A DNA stretch of 64,000 nucleotides, taken from positions 31,317,741 to 31,381,740 of the forward strand of contig CM041465.1 of assembly GCA_023213395.1 (NCBI GenBank), in the 5' to 3' direction. Shown here in pieces: positions 13,360-25,985 of the stretch. The notes under the pieces are model-generated. The model was not told where the DNA came from. It searched no databases and saw only the letters and a program-made list of their open reading frames with translations. Each line of letters begins with the position of its first letter. The stretch's first letter is position 1. This DNA comes from Cycas panzhihuaensis (taxonomy: Eukaryota; Cycadophyta). The position numbers and the translations under genes were made by a program.

Positions 13360-13430
13360 ATGCTATTTTTTATTGCATCTAAGGCATAACCCTTTTGACT
13401 TCTTCTCATAAGCTTCTTATGGTCATTTAT
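13360..13430 (-). pseudogene. gypsy gag zinc-knuckle start, decayed
   Basis: Minus-strand reading gives AYEKKSKGLCLRCNKK followed by a stop and HKD. Plant gypsy Gag typically has R-R-x-K-G-L-C-F-x-C-D-x-K-x-x-x-G-H-x-C here. The first two cysteines are present, but the rest is lost. It lies beyond the solo LTR in the same orientation as the gag capsid part, which shows that both belong to one interrupted gene. Confidence 0.6.
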
Positions 13431-13790
13431 CAAACAACTAGTGACTGTGACATAATTGGGGCATATGATGGTATTCTCTTATTTACAAATGGGTACATGG
13501 ATTGTTGAAATGCCTTATTTTTTATTTTAATATGGCATGCTAGTCTTATGGCTTGTGTGATTTATATTTAATCTCATCTCAAAGTCTACCAATATATAGT
13601 TCTAGCATTTGTTCCTCACTCAAGTTCTTGACTTGTATGTAGAGGCATTGGTATGTAGAGGTATTCCAAAACTATACTATCTTATTGAATCTTTATGAGT
13701 AGATTGAAATAGCCATTATCTTAAAAATTATCATATTTAGTCTCGAGGTCCTTGATAAAATAGTCCCAATCGTAATTGAGTCCACTAACC

Positions 13791-14428
13791 TATTAGATAT
13801 GTGACAACAATTATAAGAAGGCTTTAATTTTTGGGATCTTTATTGCCATGGTTTCCCTATTAATCTTTTCTTAGGGAGATATAAGGGGGACAACAACCCC
13901 CCCTTGGCTGAGGGGTGTATAGGGGGGAGTGGAACGTACCCCCATAAGTGGGGTTTAGAGCGACAGCCCCTGAAGCAAAATGTTAGGGCTCAAAACCTAT
14001 CAAATTATAAAGAGAATCTAGGTTGTTCATTAAAAAGATCTAAATCCAATAACCACAAATGATATGCCTTTTTTTTAATCTATTTTTAGGGTAATTATAT
14101 CATATTGTATTGTATTACATAACATTGTGAATAGACAATTGTTGGTTATTAGTGCTATGAAAAAATTATGGCAACTACATATACAATCTTTCATTCTTAA
14201 CTAATGAACATTGATACATTTCCTATGCAAATGTTTCCTAAGCGCTCTACTAGAATTTTACCATGTTAAAATCTATGTACTAGGTAATGTATATGCTTTC
14301 TTATGTATGTTAAATAATCTCTAGTTTTAGATACTTGCATTTATTATAGTTTCAAATCCTTATTATTATTATAAAATAGTTAAATCTTGGTGGCTAGTTT
14401 TGGTTATTTAGACCAAGTTTTCTCAACA
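13791..14428 (+). mobile_element. Solo LTR of copia family (relative of 37523-56100)
   Basis: The 638-bp sequence starts TATTAGATATGTGACAAC and ends TTTTCTCAACA. It aligns along its length with LTRs at 37523-38160, 55454-56100 and 61647-62282, including the G/C-rich block near 13890-13930, the ATTGATACATTTCCTATG region and the AGATCTTGGTGG-like end. The 5-mer TAACC is present exactly on both sides (13786-13790 and 14429-14433). No internal sequence is present, so it is a solo LTR inserted in gypsy gag. Confidence 0.9.
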
Positions 14429-14444
14429 TAACCTTCATTTTCAC

Positions 14445-14834
14445 CTATTGGTACCACTAGTAAGGATCAGATTCCATATGCAAAGAGGCTATTGATATCC
14501 TTTTATCCTTTAGGAGATGGTGAAGGATAAAGTATTGTTCCATTTATGACACCTAAGTTTGAATACCATTACTATTGAATTTTTTTAGCTCTACCTTTCG
14601 AAAAAAGGTTGGCCTCTCTTGCTTATTATCATAGTGATCATCATCCATGCCCTTGTTATGATATCCTTGTTGAGATGTATTATCCAAATTGAGTTTCTTT
14701 TTTCCTTTGTGGTGGCAGTCATCCTCTTTAACTTGGTTATCCTTGTTGGTGAAAATTTCTTTAGCAGAGAAGTCATATTGGATAATTGAAGGGCCAAATA
14801 ATTCCAATGTGTTATACATCTTAAAGCTTAACAT
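14445..14834 (-). pseudogene. gypsy gag, capsid part, pseudogene
   Basis: The minus frame from 14834 gives a 93-residue open stretch ending in RKVELKKFNSNGIQT. Past a stop it continues with EQYF and later ISIASLHMESDP, then WYQ. This matches plant gypsy Gag, in which F-x-G-x-D-x-x-x-W-x-x-x-x-E-Q-Y-F is followed by a L-A-S-L-H-M-E-G segment and W-Y-Q-W. The protein is broken by stops and by the solo LTR beginning at 14428. Its continuation lies beyond that LTR. Confidence 0.65.
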
Positions 14835-15850
14835 CTATTTCCCCTCTTAATGAGATGACTGCATCATTGAGTTTAATGCTTCAATTATGGTTGATTTTAG
14901 AGGCCATTTTCCTTATTGAACTTAATTCAATATTGCCTTGTGAATATGGGTTCCTAAGGATGTTAGACCCTTAGTGGGTGTCTTTAAATTGTTGTCTCAC
15001 TTATTTTATAATTAGGCGATATGGTTTTATTTTATTTTTTTATCATTTATAATTGACTGACTAATTACTCTTTTTTTATTTTTGATTTTTTACTTTTTTA
15101 TTTTTTATTTTTTATCAATTGATTAATTGACTAAGTGTGTGCACATAAACTAATGGCAAACTAATTAAACATACTATATTTTATAAATTGATGATAACTA
15201 GCTCACTAATTAGCTAGGTGTGCGCAAACCACTAACAAACTAACTAGGTACACTAGGTCTATGATTATCTAATTTGTAGGCCCTTCGATATATTGATCTT
15301 AGTTATAAATAATATTAACTTAGAAGCCTAATTCTCTACTCTACAGTCATATTACCCTATCTCTAGGGTGTGTGGAGAGTAACTTCCTAGGGCTAATAAC
15401 TTACCAGTGCACCATAAATTATAGGCAGCCAATAGGTTTCCTATGATTACCTATACTAGAAAGGCCTACCTAGGGAGTCCTCCTATATACCTATAGGTAT
15501 GCGGAGATACAATTTCGTAGTTGAGTTCTATCTAAGGCTTAATTCAAGAGTGTGATCTCTAGTCCTTCACATAAGAGGTAAAAAATCTACAATATGCTTA
15601 ATCTAAAATGATAGATTCTCGTGATATTTATAAATCCTCAACATAGGGTCTCTATCTAAATGCAAAGGAAAACTATTTGGTGGCAGCATTAGGGTAGCTA
15701 CTTGATTATAATGTTGTCTATCTCCAAAAAGTAGGAGTAACTAAGCAAAATTCAAAATGAGAATAAATACTAATAGGAATGAAAACTGATAGAACAAAAA
15801 AAAACTAGCTATTCAATATGTTTGTCTCTCTCACAAGCCATGGATCGATC

Positions 15851-15862
15851 GCTCTGATACCA
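15851..15862 (-). promoter_or_regulatory. Primer binding site on minus strand
   Basis: GCTCTGATACCA is the complement of the tRNA-Met primer site TGGTATCAGAGC. It implies an LTR ending just to its right and an element reading leftward, in agreement with the minus-strand gag at 14834. Confidence 0.7.
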
Positions 15863-16026
15863 CTTAGAATGGAATTTTCTCTAACAATCACTAAATCATC
15901 TAATGAAAGTTGAATTCTCTTCAAGAAAATTACACAAGGACAAGTTCACTTTGTTCTTTGTTTTATTGGGCCACTTTAAGGAGGCAATACCTAATACACA
16001 ATATCTCAATGCTTAAAGATATCCTT

Positions 16027-16049
16027 TACAAGATTGGAAAGTATGCATA

Positions 16050-16083
<34 letters not shown>

Positions 16084-16107
16084 TATATATATATATATAT
16101 GTATATA
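16027..16107. repeat. AT-rich microsatellite
   Basis: Runs of AT with interspersed ATGT units, in the presumed LTR of the minus-strand gypsy remnant. A 69-residue open frame across it reads into YIYIYI and is not a gene. Confidence 0.85.
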
Positions 16108-16259
16108 CAAGATTGCTAAGGCTACTCATCCCTCTTGACTAATGCATGTGGGATAATTACAATAAGAGACTAGTGAAGATGAAGAAGGAGAAGGACATAC
16201 ATCAAAGAGAGAAAGGAGGAATATAGATGTATTGAAAGGGGGTTAGGTACATAACACTA

Positions 16260-18109
16260 TCGGTACTAGACTGAAGTAGTTAATGATGAGAATTTAGAGA
16301 CCCCATGTTTTATTATTGTGAGTGTAAACCTTTGTAGTAAACAATTAATTATTGTTATATATGAGCTTTATAACTTAAAATCATTGATATAGTCTAGCCA
16401 AAGGAGTCATTGATGATAGTATATAATGAATTGTTTTGGCTAAAGAATCGATGATATAATAGATATTAATTTTGGAGGCTTAAATAATTTAACTTCCTTT
16501 GTTAGTTGTGGATGGAAGTTGGCATCAATATCACTTTCTTTACTAGATGTTTATGATCAATTATTTGATTAAATATTATTAATGAGAATTTTGCATGATA
16601 AAAGGTGAGATTGACAGAGGTTTCTAAGCATTACTAGCTAAGGAGTATAACTTGTGTCTAAATGTTGAGCTTTACAACATTAGATAGTCAAGTAGTTCAG
16701 CCTGCTCCCAAGACACACATTAGATAAAGATCCATTCAATGCTAATAAACCATGCGTGTGAAGATATTACCTAGATAACTAGTAGACATAATAACTAGTT
16801 ACCCATGTGATTCAATGGATGGTGATATCTTTATATGTATGTCAACATCATTTTCTAACGAAATAGATTAATAATCAGAGAATAGAGGTTATATTTAATA
16901 TAGTTTTTTATTGCAAAAAAATTAACATTATGGAGGGATGTTAGAATATAATATTTAATTTTTAAAGGGTCATATGTTTATTATTTAATGTAAGGGATAT
17001 CATATTAAAATGTTAGCCATAGTTGGGATTAGTTGTAATTTAATGTTATAAGCCTAGTTATGTGTGGTCTACTATGCACACACCAAATTGTAATGTCATT
17101 GTAATATTGATCATGCAAGCTGCCATGTATCACCTTACATGATCAACTCATCATATTCTTAAAAATTAGTTTTACATTACTATATGTACACATTCGATAT
17201 TCAATTTAATATGAATGAATAGATATTAGTACTTTGTTTATTATTGTCTATTTTTACTTTTGAATATCAATTGTGTACATTCTTCAGCTCTTAGAAAGTG
17301 TCGATAGGAAAAGTTATAATCTTTGCTTTCATAGAGGATTTAGTGCTAGTTATAGTCTATATAGAAAAGCAGTTGTTGATATGATTGGTGTATCAAAAAC
17401 ATTGCGGCCATTAATTATAAACCATTAAATATTATTAGCTAACATCAAGTATGCAATAAAACTGTGTTATAACAACTTGGAAGGAGTCTGATTTATATTG
17501 CGTATATATCGAGGACTACTTGGTAGGTAACTTGGTGAGTATTTTTTTTACTTATCTTTTCATTTTTATTTACTCTTATAGCTTGATATGGAATAAATAC
17601 TAGCACAAAAAGTCAATTAGAGGTGTTTATTTGCATAGTAAGATAGATAGATACTTATTTTATAAAAATAAAATATTAAAAAAAAAATTGTGGGCTTATA
17701 TAAATTCCTTCATCTTAATGATGACTATCCTTCTCTCCATATCTTTTTTTTGCTAGAATCTTTGTTTTCTTTAATTCATAATATAGTGTCATACTTGCAT
17801 GTTTTGATCTAATACAATTATGGAAGTCAATTACAAATATGATGGATTATTAATTTTAATTATTAGAAGATAATTTTATTCTTATTAGGGAGTAGGTATC
17901 TTATTATTATTATTAAAAGTCTATTTGATTATTGTTAAGAAGTTGGTTTTCAAGATGGTGATCAATTTTAATGCTTATAATTTGTAAATAATCTTTTGTG
18001 AGTTAATTCATTTAGAGTATCTTAATCATTTGGGCTTTTAGGAGTTTCATTTTAAACCTTTTTTTTTTTTCATTTTGATGAAGTGAATTCAATTTAAGAT
18101 CACTTTAAG
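16260..18109 (+). other. Old LTR-element remnants, no gene seen
   Basis: A purine-rich ATGGAGGGA followed at 16939 by TGTTAGAATATAAT looks like a polypurine tract plus 3' LTR start. The LTR may run to about 17279 (GTGTACA). Another LTR must end just before the primer site at 18110. I could not pair these ends, and no domain is readable. Confidence 0.35.
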
Positions 18110-18121
18110 TGGTATTAGAGC
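18110..18121 (+). promoter_or_regulatory. Primer binding site of a truncated plus-strand element
   Basis: TGGTATTAGAGC differs from the canonical tRNA-Met primer site by one transition and follows AAG, as after a copia LTR. Sequence 18122-19064 is AT-rich leader with no gene seen, and is cut by the copia inserted at 19065. Confidence 0.5.
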
Positions 18122-19064
18122 TTCATTTTTTATTTATCTAAGATGTGCACTTTCAAGAGTATAAATAGAATTTTTTTTAAAAATAGTCACAAAATTGGGT
18201 TGATTAAGCGTGTTTTATAAATTTTAAGTGGTTATATAATAGAGTTTGGAAATAAATTATGAAAATTATAGGAAATTTAATTTTAGTCTATTGTTTGTTA
18301 CTATCTTTAAGGTTTACAATCTACTACTAGAATTTCAAACATCATAATTTTGGTTGCAAGTGTCTAATTAACTTTAATTTTTTTAAAAATTGTGTTGTAA
18401 TATATACTTTCTATTAGAAATGGTTTTAGATCTATTAGATATCAATGTAAAACATTATCAATATTTTAGTAATAGATATTATTGTAGTTTTTAAAAACCC
18501 TAATTGTGACCCATCTTAAAAGGGCCATAACTTTTGCTACATGTATTATAATTCACTTTTATCTAAACTATTAGGATTTTGGTCTAGAGAGCTTTATTTT
18601 AAGCTATAATTATTAGATTAATATTCATATATGAACAAATTGGATAGGTGAGTCATCAAGAGTTATTAATGTCCTAAATGAACTCATAACATGTGTCATA
18701 GGAGTTATTAGGGTCCTAAATGAGGTTATGACAAGTGTCAATTAGTTACGAATTCTTTCATGGACTATTACTGAATCAAAGTATATATTAATATGTACTA
18801 TATGTGATATTGTATTATACAATGGAGAGGTCATTCTAAATAAATGAAAATTAAGGTTATTGGTAGACCAATTCTACTTGGTATTTTCTTGTCTTTCTAA
18901 TGCAATATTATGTGATTGTTTATTAGTTCTATATTTGATTCTTAAATCTCATATTTTGTATTAGAGTGGGTCACTATTATTGGTTATAGATTAATTTTGT
19001 AAGCTAATAATGTATAAAATATTGTAGGTTTGAATAAATTCTACCAAATTTATTAGTTCTATTA

Positions 19065-19522
19065 TGTTAGAGGAAGGGTTTATGTGAAGCAAGAAATACA
19101 TATAATAATCATCAAATAAATAATACTAAATCATTCTTAAATTACAAATAAATCTAATAGGTAGAAAACCCCCTAGTGGGGATAAAAAACCACCTCCTAA
19201 ATATAATATTTTATAATAATAATCAAGAATATTTTATAGAATGATCATGGTGAGGATCACATCCTCCTTCTTTTGTTTCAGATCAACCAACCACCCTACA
19301 TACCTTGTATGAGCCAATCTGTACTTTATTTGTGTATCCTTACACCAACCAACTTGACCATACTAAATATGCATGGGGATGATTTAGATAGAAATACGAG
19401 TGGAGTTCATTGAAATCTACGATTGTCTATTTCACTAAACTTGTAGTAATAAATTAACTTTTAATTAAATACAGAATAACTTTAGAAAAGAAAACATTAG
19501 AAAAACATTAATATTTTTAACA
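19065..19522 (-). repeat. 3' LTR of copia 19065-25985
   Basis: It starts TGTTAGAGGAAGGGTTTATG on the plus strand and ends ATTTTTAACA, the inverse of the LTR's own direction. The partner is 25528-25985. It contains the shared AAAACCCCCTAGTGGGGAT block. Confidence 0.9.
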
Positions 19523-19534
19523 TCCCCCTTTAAT
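19523..19534 (-). promoter_or_regulatory. Polypurine tract, minus strand
   Basis: TCCCCCTTTAAT on the plus strand is a purine-rich ATTAAAGGGGGA on the minus strand, directly before the 3' LTR in element direction. Confidence 0.75.
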
Positions 19535-19589
19535 ATTAACTTTTATACAATAGTAGATATAGTAGATAGAGAAGAAGATAAAAAAGAAG

Positions 19590-22500
19590 ATGAAGAAGAC
19601 TTTATCATGGTGATCCCCCTTTGATAAAGACTTCTTTAATCTTTATTAATTCTCTGAGTTTTATGAACTTTACTTCTATTAGTGACTTTATTAATATATC
19701 AATGATATACAAGTCTATAGGACAATAAGACAGGTTAATAGTATCACCACTAACAAGATGATAAATGAAATGTTGATGTAATTCTATATGATTTGTCCTA
19801 GAATGTGTAACATGATTAGTAGCTATAGATATCGTACCTTAATTATTAACATTTATTTTAATGGAAGAGTTAGGAAATAAACCAAACTCACTTAATAGAG
19901 CTTTAATCCAGAGTGATTCTTTACTAGATTCAACAAGTGCTCGATATTCAACTCTAGTCATATATAAGGCTAATACTTACATTTTTTTACTAAACCATGT
20001 GATTGGTGAAGAATCTAGAAAGAAAATATAACCGAATGTAGATATATAATCATCGGTCTCCTGCCCAATCAGAATTTATGTAACCTATCAATTGCAGGTT
20101 AGAATTACAATAATTATATGTTAGACCATAGAATATTGTACCTTGTAAATACCGTAAAATCTATTTAGCTACTTTCTAGTGCAATTTGTGAGGCTTTTGC
20201 ATGTATATAGAACATAAGGCAACAACATAAGAGATGTTTGGATGGATATGGGTTAGGTAAATAAGACTACCTATGAGCTAACAATAAGTTATAGGATCAC
20301 AAAGTGGTGTTTAATAATCAGTGAATAACTTTACATCTAATTGTAAAGGGTTTGTAACTAGTTTAGAATTTTTTATATTAAATCTTTTTATTAGGTCAAG
20401 AATATATTTGCATTGTGAAATAGTGTTTTTAGACTCATATTGATAAATTTGCAGACCTAGAGAGTAGTGTAACAGACCTAAGTCTATCATTTCAAACTTG
20501 TTTATTAAAATAGATTTTATTTAATGAATACTAGAGGTTAAAGATCCAATTATGATTATATCATCTACATAAAGAATTAGGATGGTAATATTATTATTTT
20601 CTCTTATAAAATAGAGATTAGGATCATCAATACACTTAGTATATCCATTCTATAAAAGATAGTCATTAATTTTGATATACCAAGCTTGAAGAGCTAGTTT
20701 AGACCATATAATAATTTTTTCAACTCGCAGATAAGATTAAGGTTATAAACAAAGCTAGGGGGTTGTCTTATATAAATTTCTTCTTTAAGATCACCATTTA
20801 AGAAGGTGCTTTTAACATCCATCTGATGAATCTTCTAGCCAAATTTAGCTACTAAAGCAATAATGGTTTTGATTGTATTCATCTTAGCTACGGGAGTAAA
20901 AGTTTTGGTATAATTGATATCATCAACTTAGAAGAAACCTTTGGGTACTAAATGAGCCTTATGCTTTTTAATTATACCTTCTAAGTTAAATTTATTTCAG
21001 TAAACCCATTTGTAGTTTACCAAGTTCTTTCTGGGGAGAAGTGTAACTAGATCCTAAGTTGAATTCTTTTTAAGAGCTTCACATCCAACCTGCATGGCTT
21101 GCTACCATATGGAATTATTACTTCATTAAAGGATTTTTGGGTCATCACTGGTCATGACTTTAGCTATTAGAGTAAAATTAGTTTGAAGTTTCTGGGAATG
21201 AGTTTTTCTAATATCTAATAGATTACCAACATTAAAACAGACATCAACAAGAATTTTCTGTGCCTAAACAAGTTGTTTATTATTATTAATTGGTTGATCA
21301 AGGGAAGTTGTCTGACTAGACATAGATGAGTCAAACATAGTAGGTTTAGTTAAAGTCTAATTTTAGACTTGAGTGGATAAAGACTTGATTATTTTAGAGT
21401 CAATTTATTTATATTAAGGGTCAACTAAATAAGTATTAGTTAATAGGTTCTCAATGTGAAGTTCTATATAAGTGGTTTTTAATGAAGATCCTTCTTCATC
21501 AAATATAACATTACATAGGATCAAAACCTTGTGCATGATTAGATCAAATAGCTTGTAAGGTTTACTTTTCTTTACTATAACCAATGAAAATAAATTCAGA
21601 ACTTTTAGAGTTAAGTTTCCATCATTTCTCCTTTAAAACATGCGCCCAAGTAATGCTTCCAAAGATTTTAAGGTGTTTTATAGAAAGTTTATGACTAGAC
21701 CACTTCTGTTCCGGCATAATATACTATAAAGACTTACTAAGTAAATGATTTAAAAGATAGTTGGATAAAGCTATTACTTTATCCCATAACTTTAGACCAA
21801 GACCTTTTGCATATATCATGCATCTGGTCATCTCTACAAGGGTACAATTCTTACATTTAGCTACCTTGTTTTGTTGAGGGGTATAAGTAATGGAATGCTG
21901 GAATCGTATTCCATGTTGATTATTATATAAAGTAAACTTATTACTTGAGTATTCTTTAGTGTCATTAGACCTAAAGATTTTTATTTTAGAGTTAATTTAG
22001 TTTTTAATTAATGTTTTAAACTCAATAAAGATGTTAGATACATGGTTTCTTATTTTGAGCATATAAACCCAATATTTCTTAGAAAAGTCATTGATAAAAG
22101 TGACAAAGTATCTACTTCTAGAGTATGAAGGTACTTGGAAGGGGCCACAAATATTTGAATGAACGAGTCTAAGTGGAAATTTTACTCTAAATGAAGTCTA
22201 ATATGGAAAGGGATCCATGTGTTGCTTGCATGTTATGTAGGTTTCAAAAACACCATAGATAATAGTTGGGGGGGAAGCACATGTACTATATCATACTTAT
22301 TTAGATACAAAAGTTTATCATAGCTTGTACGGTCAAACTGAGCATACCATAGATTAATGACTAGGTTAGATTTAGCTAAAAAGACACTGAAAGATTTTGT
22401 TTTCGAATGTTATAGGTTAGTTAGGTTATAGAGACCTGTTTATGATCGATAGGTCTTGAAGTAATTAATTTAAACTTATTTAAAGGTTATTTAATGATAA

Positions 22501-23800
22501 ATCCATCTTTCCAAAATTCCATAATGAGGTCTTTATTTGATAGAATCAAAGAAGATTCAATAATAATCTAAGAATGTAAAATATGTCCTTGATAGAATTG
22601 TCTTTCAAAGAAACATCTCTTATTCCTTTGACTTTTAATTAAAAGCAGCTTCTAAAAAAGATTTCCTCTTCAGAGTTAAGATTAGAAGGGTATATTGACA
22701 AATATTTTCAGTGTTTTGTCATATGATCAGATGCACCAGAATTAAGAATCCACATAGGTGGCTAAGCACTTAGGGCTGAAAAAGTTAATGTGGTAGCAGT
22801 CAGGGAATGGTTAGGATTATGAGATCGATATTAAATCCCTTTAGAAGCTTTCTAAGCTTCAAAAGTAATTCTATTTCTATAGATATCAATGATGTACCCC
22901 TTGTTATGGTAGTAAGCATAACTAACATCCTATTTAGAGTAAGAATTAATAGTATTCCATTTTTAGGATGACTATTTAGAGATATTCTAGCTTTTTGGTG
23001 GTCCAGAATACTTAGTATTATGATGAAAATTATTTGAAGAAGAAGAATAACCTCTACTAGGTTTTTGGAACTTAGGATTACTGTTATGATTTTGATGGTT
23101 GTTTTGATGTTTAAACTTGTTTAATGGTTTTGACTTTGAAAAAAGATCTTGTGAAGGATTTTATAACTTTCCATTCTGAATAAACATTGTCTGGTATTTA
23201 ACCAACTAATTTGTTAATTAATTGAATGTAATTGCAGGGTAACTAGCTTGCTACTTAGTAGTTTTGAACTAATTAAAGTGTTTGGGTAGTTTATTGATGG
23301 TAAGATAGACAAGTATATCGCCGTCTTTGGCATGAGTGATAGTTTCAATTTTATCACTCACTTTGGTTAAAGATTTGATGCAATTTCCTAAGTCTTTATT
23401 AATAAGTTGAAGTTTCGATAAGAAGTCTTCAATTTTTTAGAAATCTTCATAATTTAAGTCATACATTTGTTGTTTTAAAATAACTTATTGTTGTGAATCA
23501 AATCAACTTGTCATACTTTTTCTTGAGTGAATTCCAGACTGTGTCAAGATCATCTATTTCAGAGAACTGCTAACTTGTGTCTAGTGAAAAAAAGGTTAGG
23601 ATGGTGCCTAGGGCTCTATCATAATTCATTAAGTAAACCATATATGCTTCTGATGAAGTGTCTATTAGTTTTGCAAATTCTCTTATAACATATCGTCATA
23701 TCTTTTGTTGCTTTAGATGATGGGATATACAAGCTTTCTAGTCGACATAATTTGAGCTAATTAAAACTATAAGTGAAGGATAGGAGATTGTCTCAGGTAT
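19590..23800 (-). pseudogene. copia gag-pol, pseudogene
   Basis: Read leftward: gag traces with MSTRKLVYPII near 23750; a protease active-site segment WILNSGASDHMT near 22710-22750, in which the catalytic D of D-S-G is changed to N; a reverse transcriptase region with [18 protein letters not shown] near 20800; the catalytic ILYVDDIIIIG near 20545-20580; and an RNase H / pol end with RALVESSKESLWIKALL and HSRTNHIELHQHF near 19950-19780. Many in-frame stops break it. The polyprotein would cut, copy and insert the element; here the protease is clearly dead, although YVDD is kept. Confidence 0.85.
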
Positions 23801-25515
23801 GAGTGTTATTTTGGGAATAAACCTAACAATTATAGATCCTCATTAATAAAAAAAAGAAGGAAATGTAAAGGAGAACAATGAGATTAATCTAGGTTTAAAG
23901 TAATCACAACATTTGATTTTAATAAAATGTAATTATCATTAATTTATTACAAAGTAAATATTCATGCATAAATATAAATGTATTATTAAATTCTATAAAT
24001 AATATAGAAAAATAAATCCTTTAACACTTAAACATTGATGCCAATAATTAAGAGTTGTAAATTTTAATCATACACTTGAGAAATTAAGTCAAATATATAA
24101 GAATTTACATGTTTGTAACATCATTTACATCAAGTAATAGTGATTTGATTGTGTTTAACAAATTGCAAGAAATAATTGATAATTATATAAAAAATTGATA
24201 TAGTTGAGTAATAAATTTGTCAAATAATTTAATGTATATTGAATTAAAGTAATAATCTTAAAATAGTATAAAGAAAATTTTGAATTAAAATCATATACCT
24301 TGACTTACTTGGTCGTGATTAGAAGCTTGATTTAAGACAATATTTTACAAGTCAAGATGGCATCCAAATGGCTCAAGTGATTAGTCAAAATGTCTCCATC
24401 TAAACCAAGAATCTGATGCATCTTTCGAAACTAAATTTTGACTTAGTATGAGGAAGTTATGGTCAAAAGTATACAGATACCTCTTTTGTAAAATAGTGGG
24501 GGTTATGAAATAGGCTTTCAAGCCCTTTCTAATATTGGAATAGGGTCACATGAGGAGCTCATATGACAGGGAATTGGCTGGAAAGGGGGGCTAGTGAATG
24601 GTGGACCTAAAATTTTATTTAATTTAATTAAAACATTAGAGAAAATAAAATATAATAATAGTAGCAGATCTGAAATATGATTTAGACAGATTGTAAGATT
24701 TTATGACTTTGCAACAAAAAGAAAAAAAAACCATTGGATTTAATAAGGATCTCACATCCATTTGGATGTAAAAAAGAATGAAAACATCAACCCTAAATCA
24801 AGGGTTTCAACAGGTTTGTAGGCGGTGGCAAATTTTGTGTCAAATTCTTCTACAAATTTATGGTGAGGTTTGGAGACTTAGAGTTTTTTTTTGCCTCTAT
24901 GTGAAGACTACACTAGCATCTTTAGTCTACATATTTATAACTTGGATTTAGGTTAGGCAGCACATTTATTTATAGATCTTTGTTGATATGGCATCTACAT
25001 TCAATTTTTTTCTTTTTTTTGTTTTTGTATTAAATAACTATGTCTATTTGCAGGTTAGAGATTGAGGGTTGTAATGTGATGGCAAGGAAACTAATCACAT
25101 GCCCTTCTATCCTTCAATTTTGTAGCTTCCAGAATGCCTACTCCATCAAGATGCTTTGAACATCCTATTGATTCTCTCTTTTCTTCAGTGTTTAGGAGAA
25201 ATGAGGGGACTTCAAGGAGGCTGTGGTAGGATGGACATCTTTGTTGTTGGACAAGAACCTCAAAATGATGATGTTGATGAGAAGAACAATGGCATCCACT
25301 TTGGACTTTGTTCATTGGTGTTTGGAACATAGACAACATGAGGACTATGGTTTTTGGCTTGGAACCTTCCTTTTAGGTGCTCTAATCCTAGTTAATAAAT
25401 GACAATTGTTATCCTTCCAACCCTATGTGTACAACCATAGATGTGCCTTTGAGATAGCATTACAAAACTTTATTTTCAAATGTTTATATCTTTGCAAATC
25501 TTCTTCTAAATCCCT

Positions 25516-25527
25516 GCTCTGATACCA
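25516..25527 (-). promoter_or_regulatory. Primer binding site, minus strand
   Basis: GCTCTGATACCA, the complement of TGGTATCAGAGC, touches the LTR boundary at 25528. This fixes both the LTR edge and the element direction. Confidence 0.9.
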
Positions 25528-25985
25528 TGTTAGAGGAAGGGTTTATGTGAACAAGGAAATAGATATAATAATAATCAAATAAATAATACCAAATCATTCA
25601 CAAATTGAAAATAGATTTGATAGGTGGAAAACCCCGTAGTGGGGATACAAAACCACCTTATAAATATAATATTTTATAATAATAATCAAGAATATTTTAT
25701 AGAATGATCATGGTAAGGATCTCATCCTCCCTCTTTTGTTTTGGATCAACTAGCCAACCTATGCATCCATGCATAAGCTAATATGTGTTTTATTTATTTA
25801 TCCTTACACTAACTAACCTAATTGCACCAAATTTGCATGAGGATGAGTTAGATAAAAATACGAGTGGAGTTTGTTGAAATGGACGATTGTCCATTTCATC
25901 AAACTTGTAGTAATAAATTAACTTTAATTAAATAAATAATAAATTTAGAAAAGGTAACATTAGGAAAATATTAATATTTCTAATA
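25528..25985 (-). repeat. 5' LTR of copia 19065-25985
   Basis: 458 bp, the same length as its partner at 19065-19522. It starts TGTTAGAGGAAGGG on the plus strand and ends TTCTAATA, where CA has decayed to TA. Confidence 0.9.

Larger units (their letters stand above)
12987..16260 (-). mobile_element. Decayed Ty3/gypsy element with gag and possible 5' LTR
   Basis: On the minus strand a primer site lies at 15851-15862 (complement of TGGTATCAGAGC), with presumed LTR sequence to its right (about 15863-16260). Gag sequence runs from 14834 leftward to about 13370. A solo copia LTR splits gag at 13791-14428, and the gag-only element inserted at its left side (12986/7343). No pol domain was recognised. 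The outer LTR edge is not defined. 14835-15850 is leader-like and shows no gene. Confidence 0.55.
19065..25985 (-). mobile_element. Complete but decayed Ty1/copia element
   Basis: LTRs of 458 bp each lie at 25528-25985 (5') and 19065-19522 (3'); by eye they are about 85-90% alike. Flanking 5-mers are TATTA (19060-19064) and TGTTA (25986-25990), a TSD with one transition. The primer site (25516-25527) and polypurine tract (19523-19533) are in place for minus-strand reading. Gag, protease, integrase, reverse transcriptase and RNase H remnants occur in copia order from about 23800 to 19590, all with stops. The 6921-bp element also has a long leader (about 24000-25515) without recognised genes. 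Confidence 0.9.

Noticed and set aside
16939-17279. A possible 341-bp LTR after a polypurine-like ATGGAGGGA
   Set aside because: It has a TG start and possible CA end, but no partner LTR or TSD was found, so it is not listed as a separate element.
25091-25339. An 82-codon minus-strand open frame in the leader of the copia 19065-25985
   Set aside because: No domain is recognised. It lies between the primer site and gag, where leaders are non-coding, and no second copy was available for comparison.
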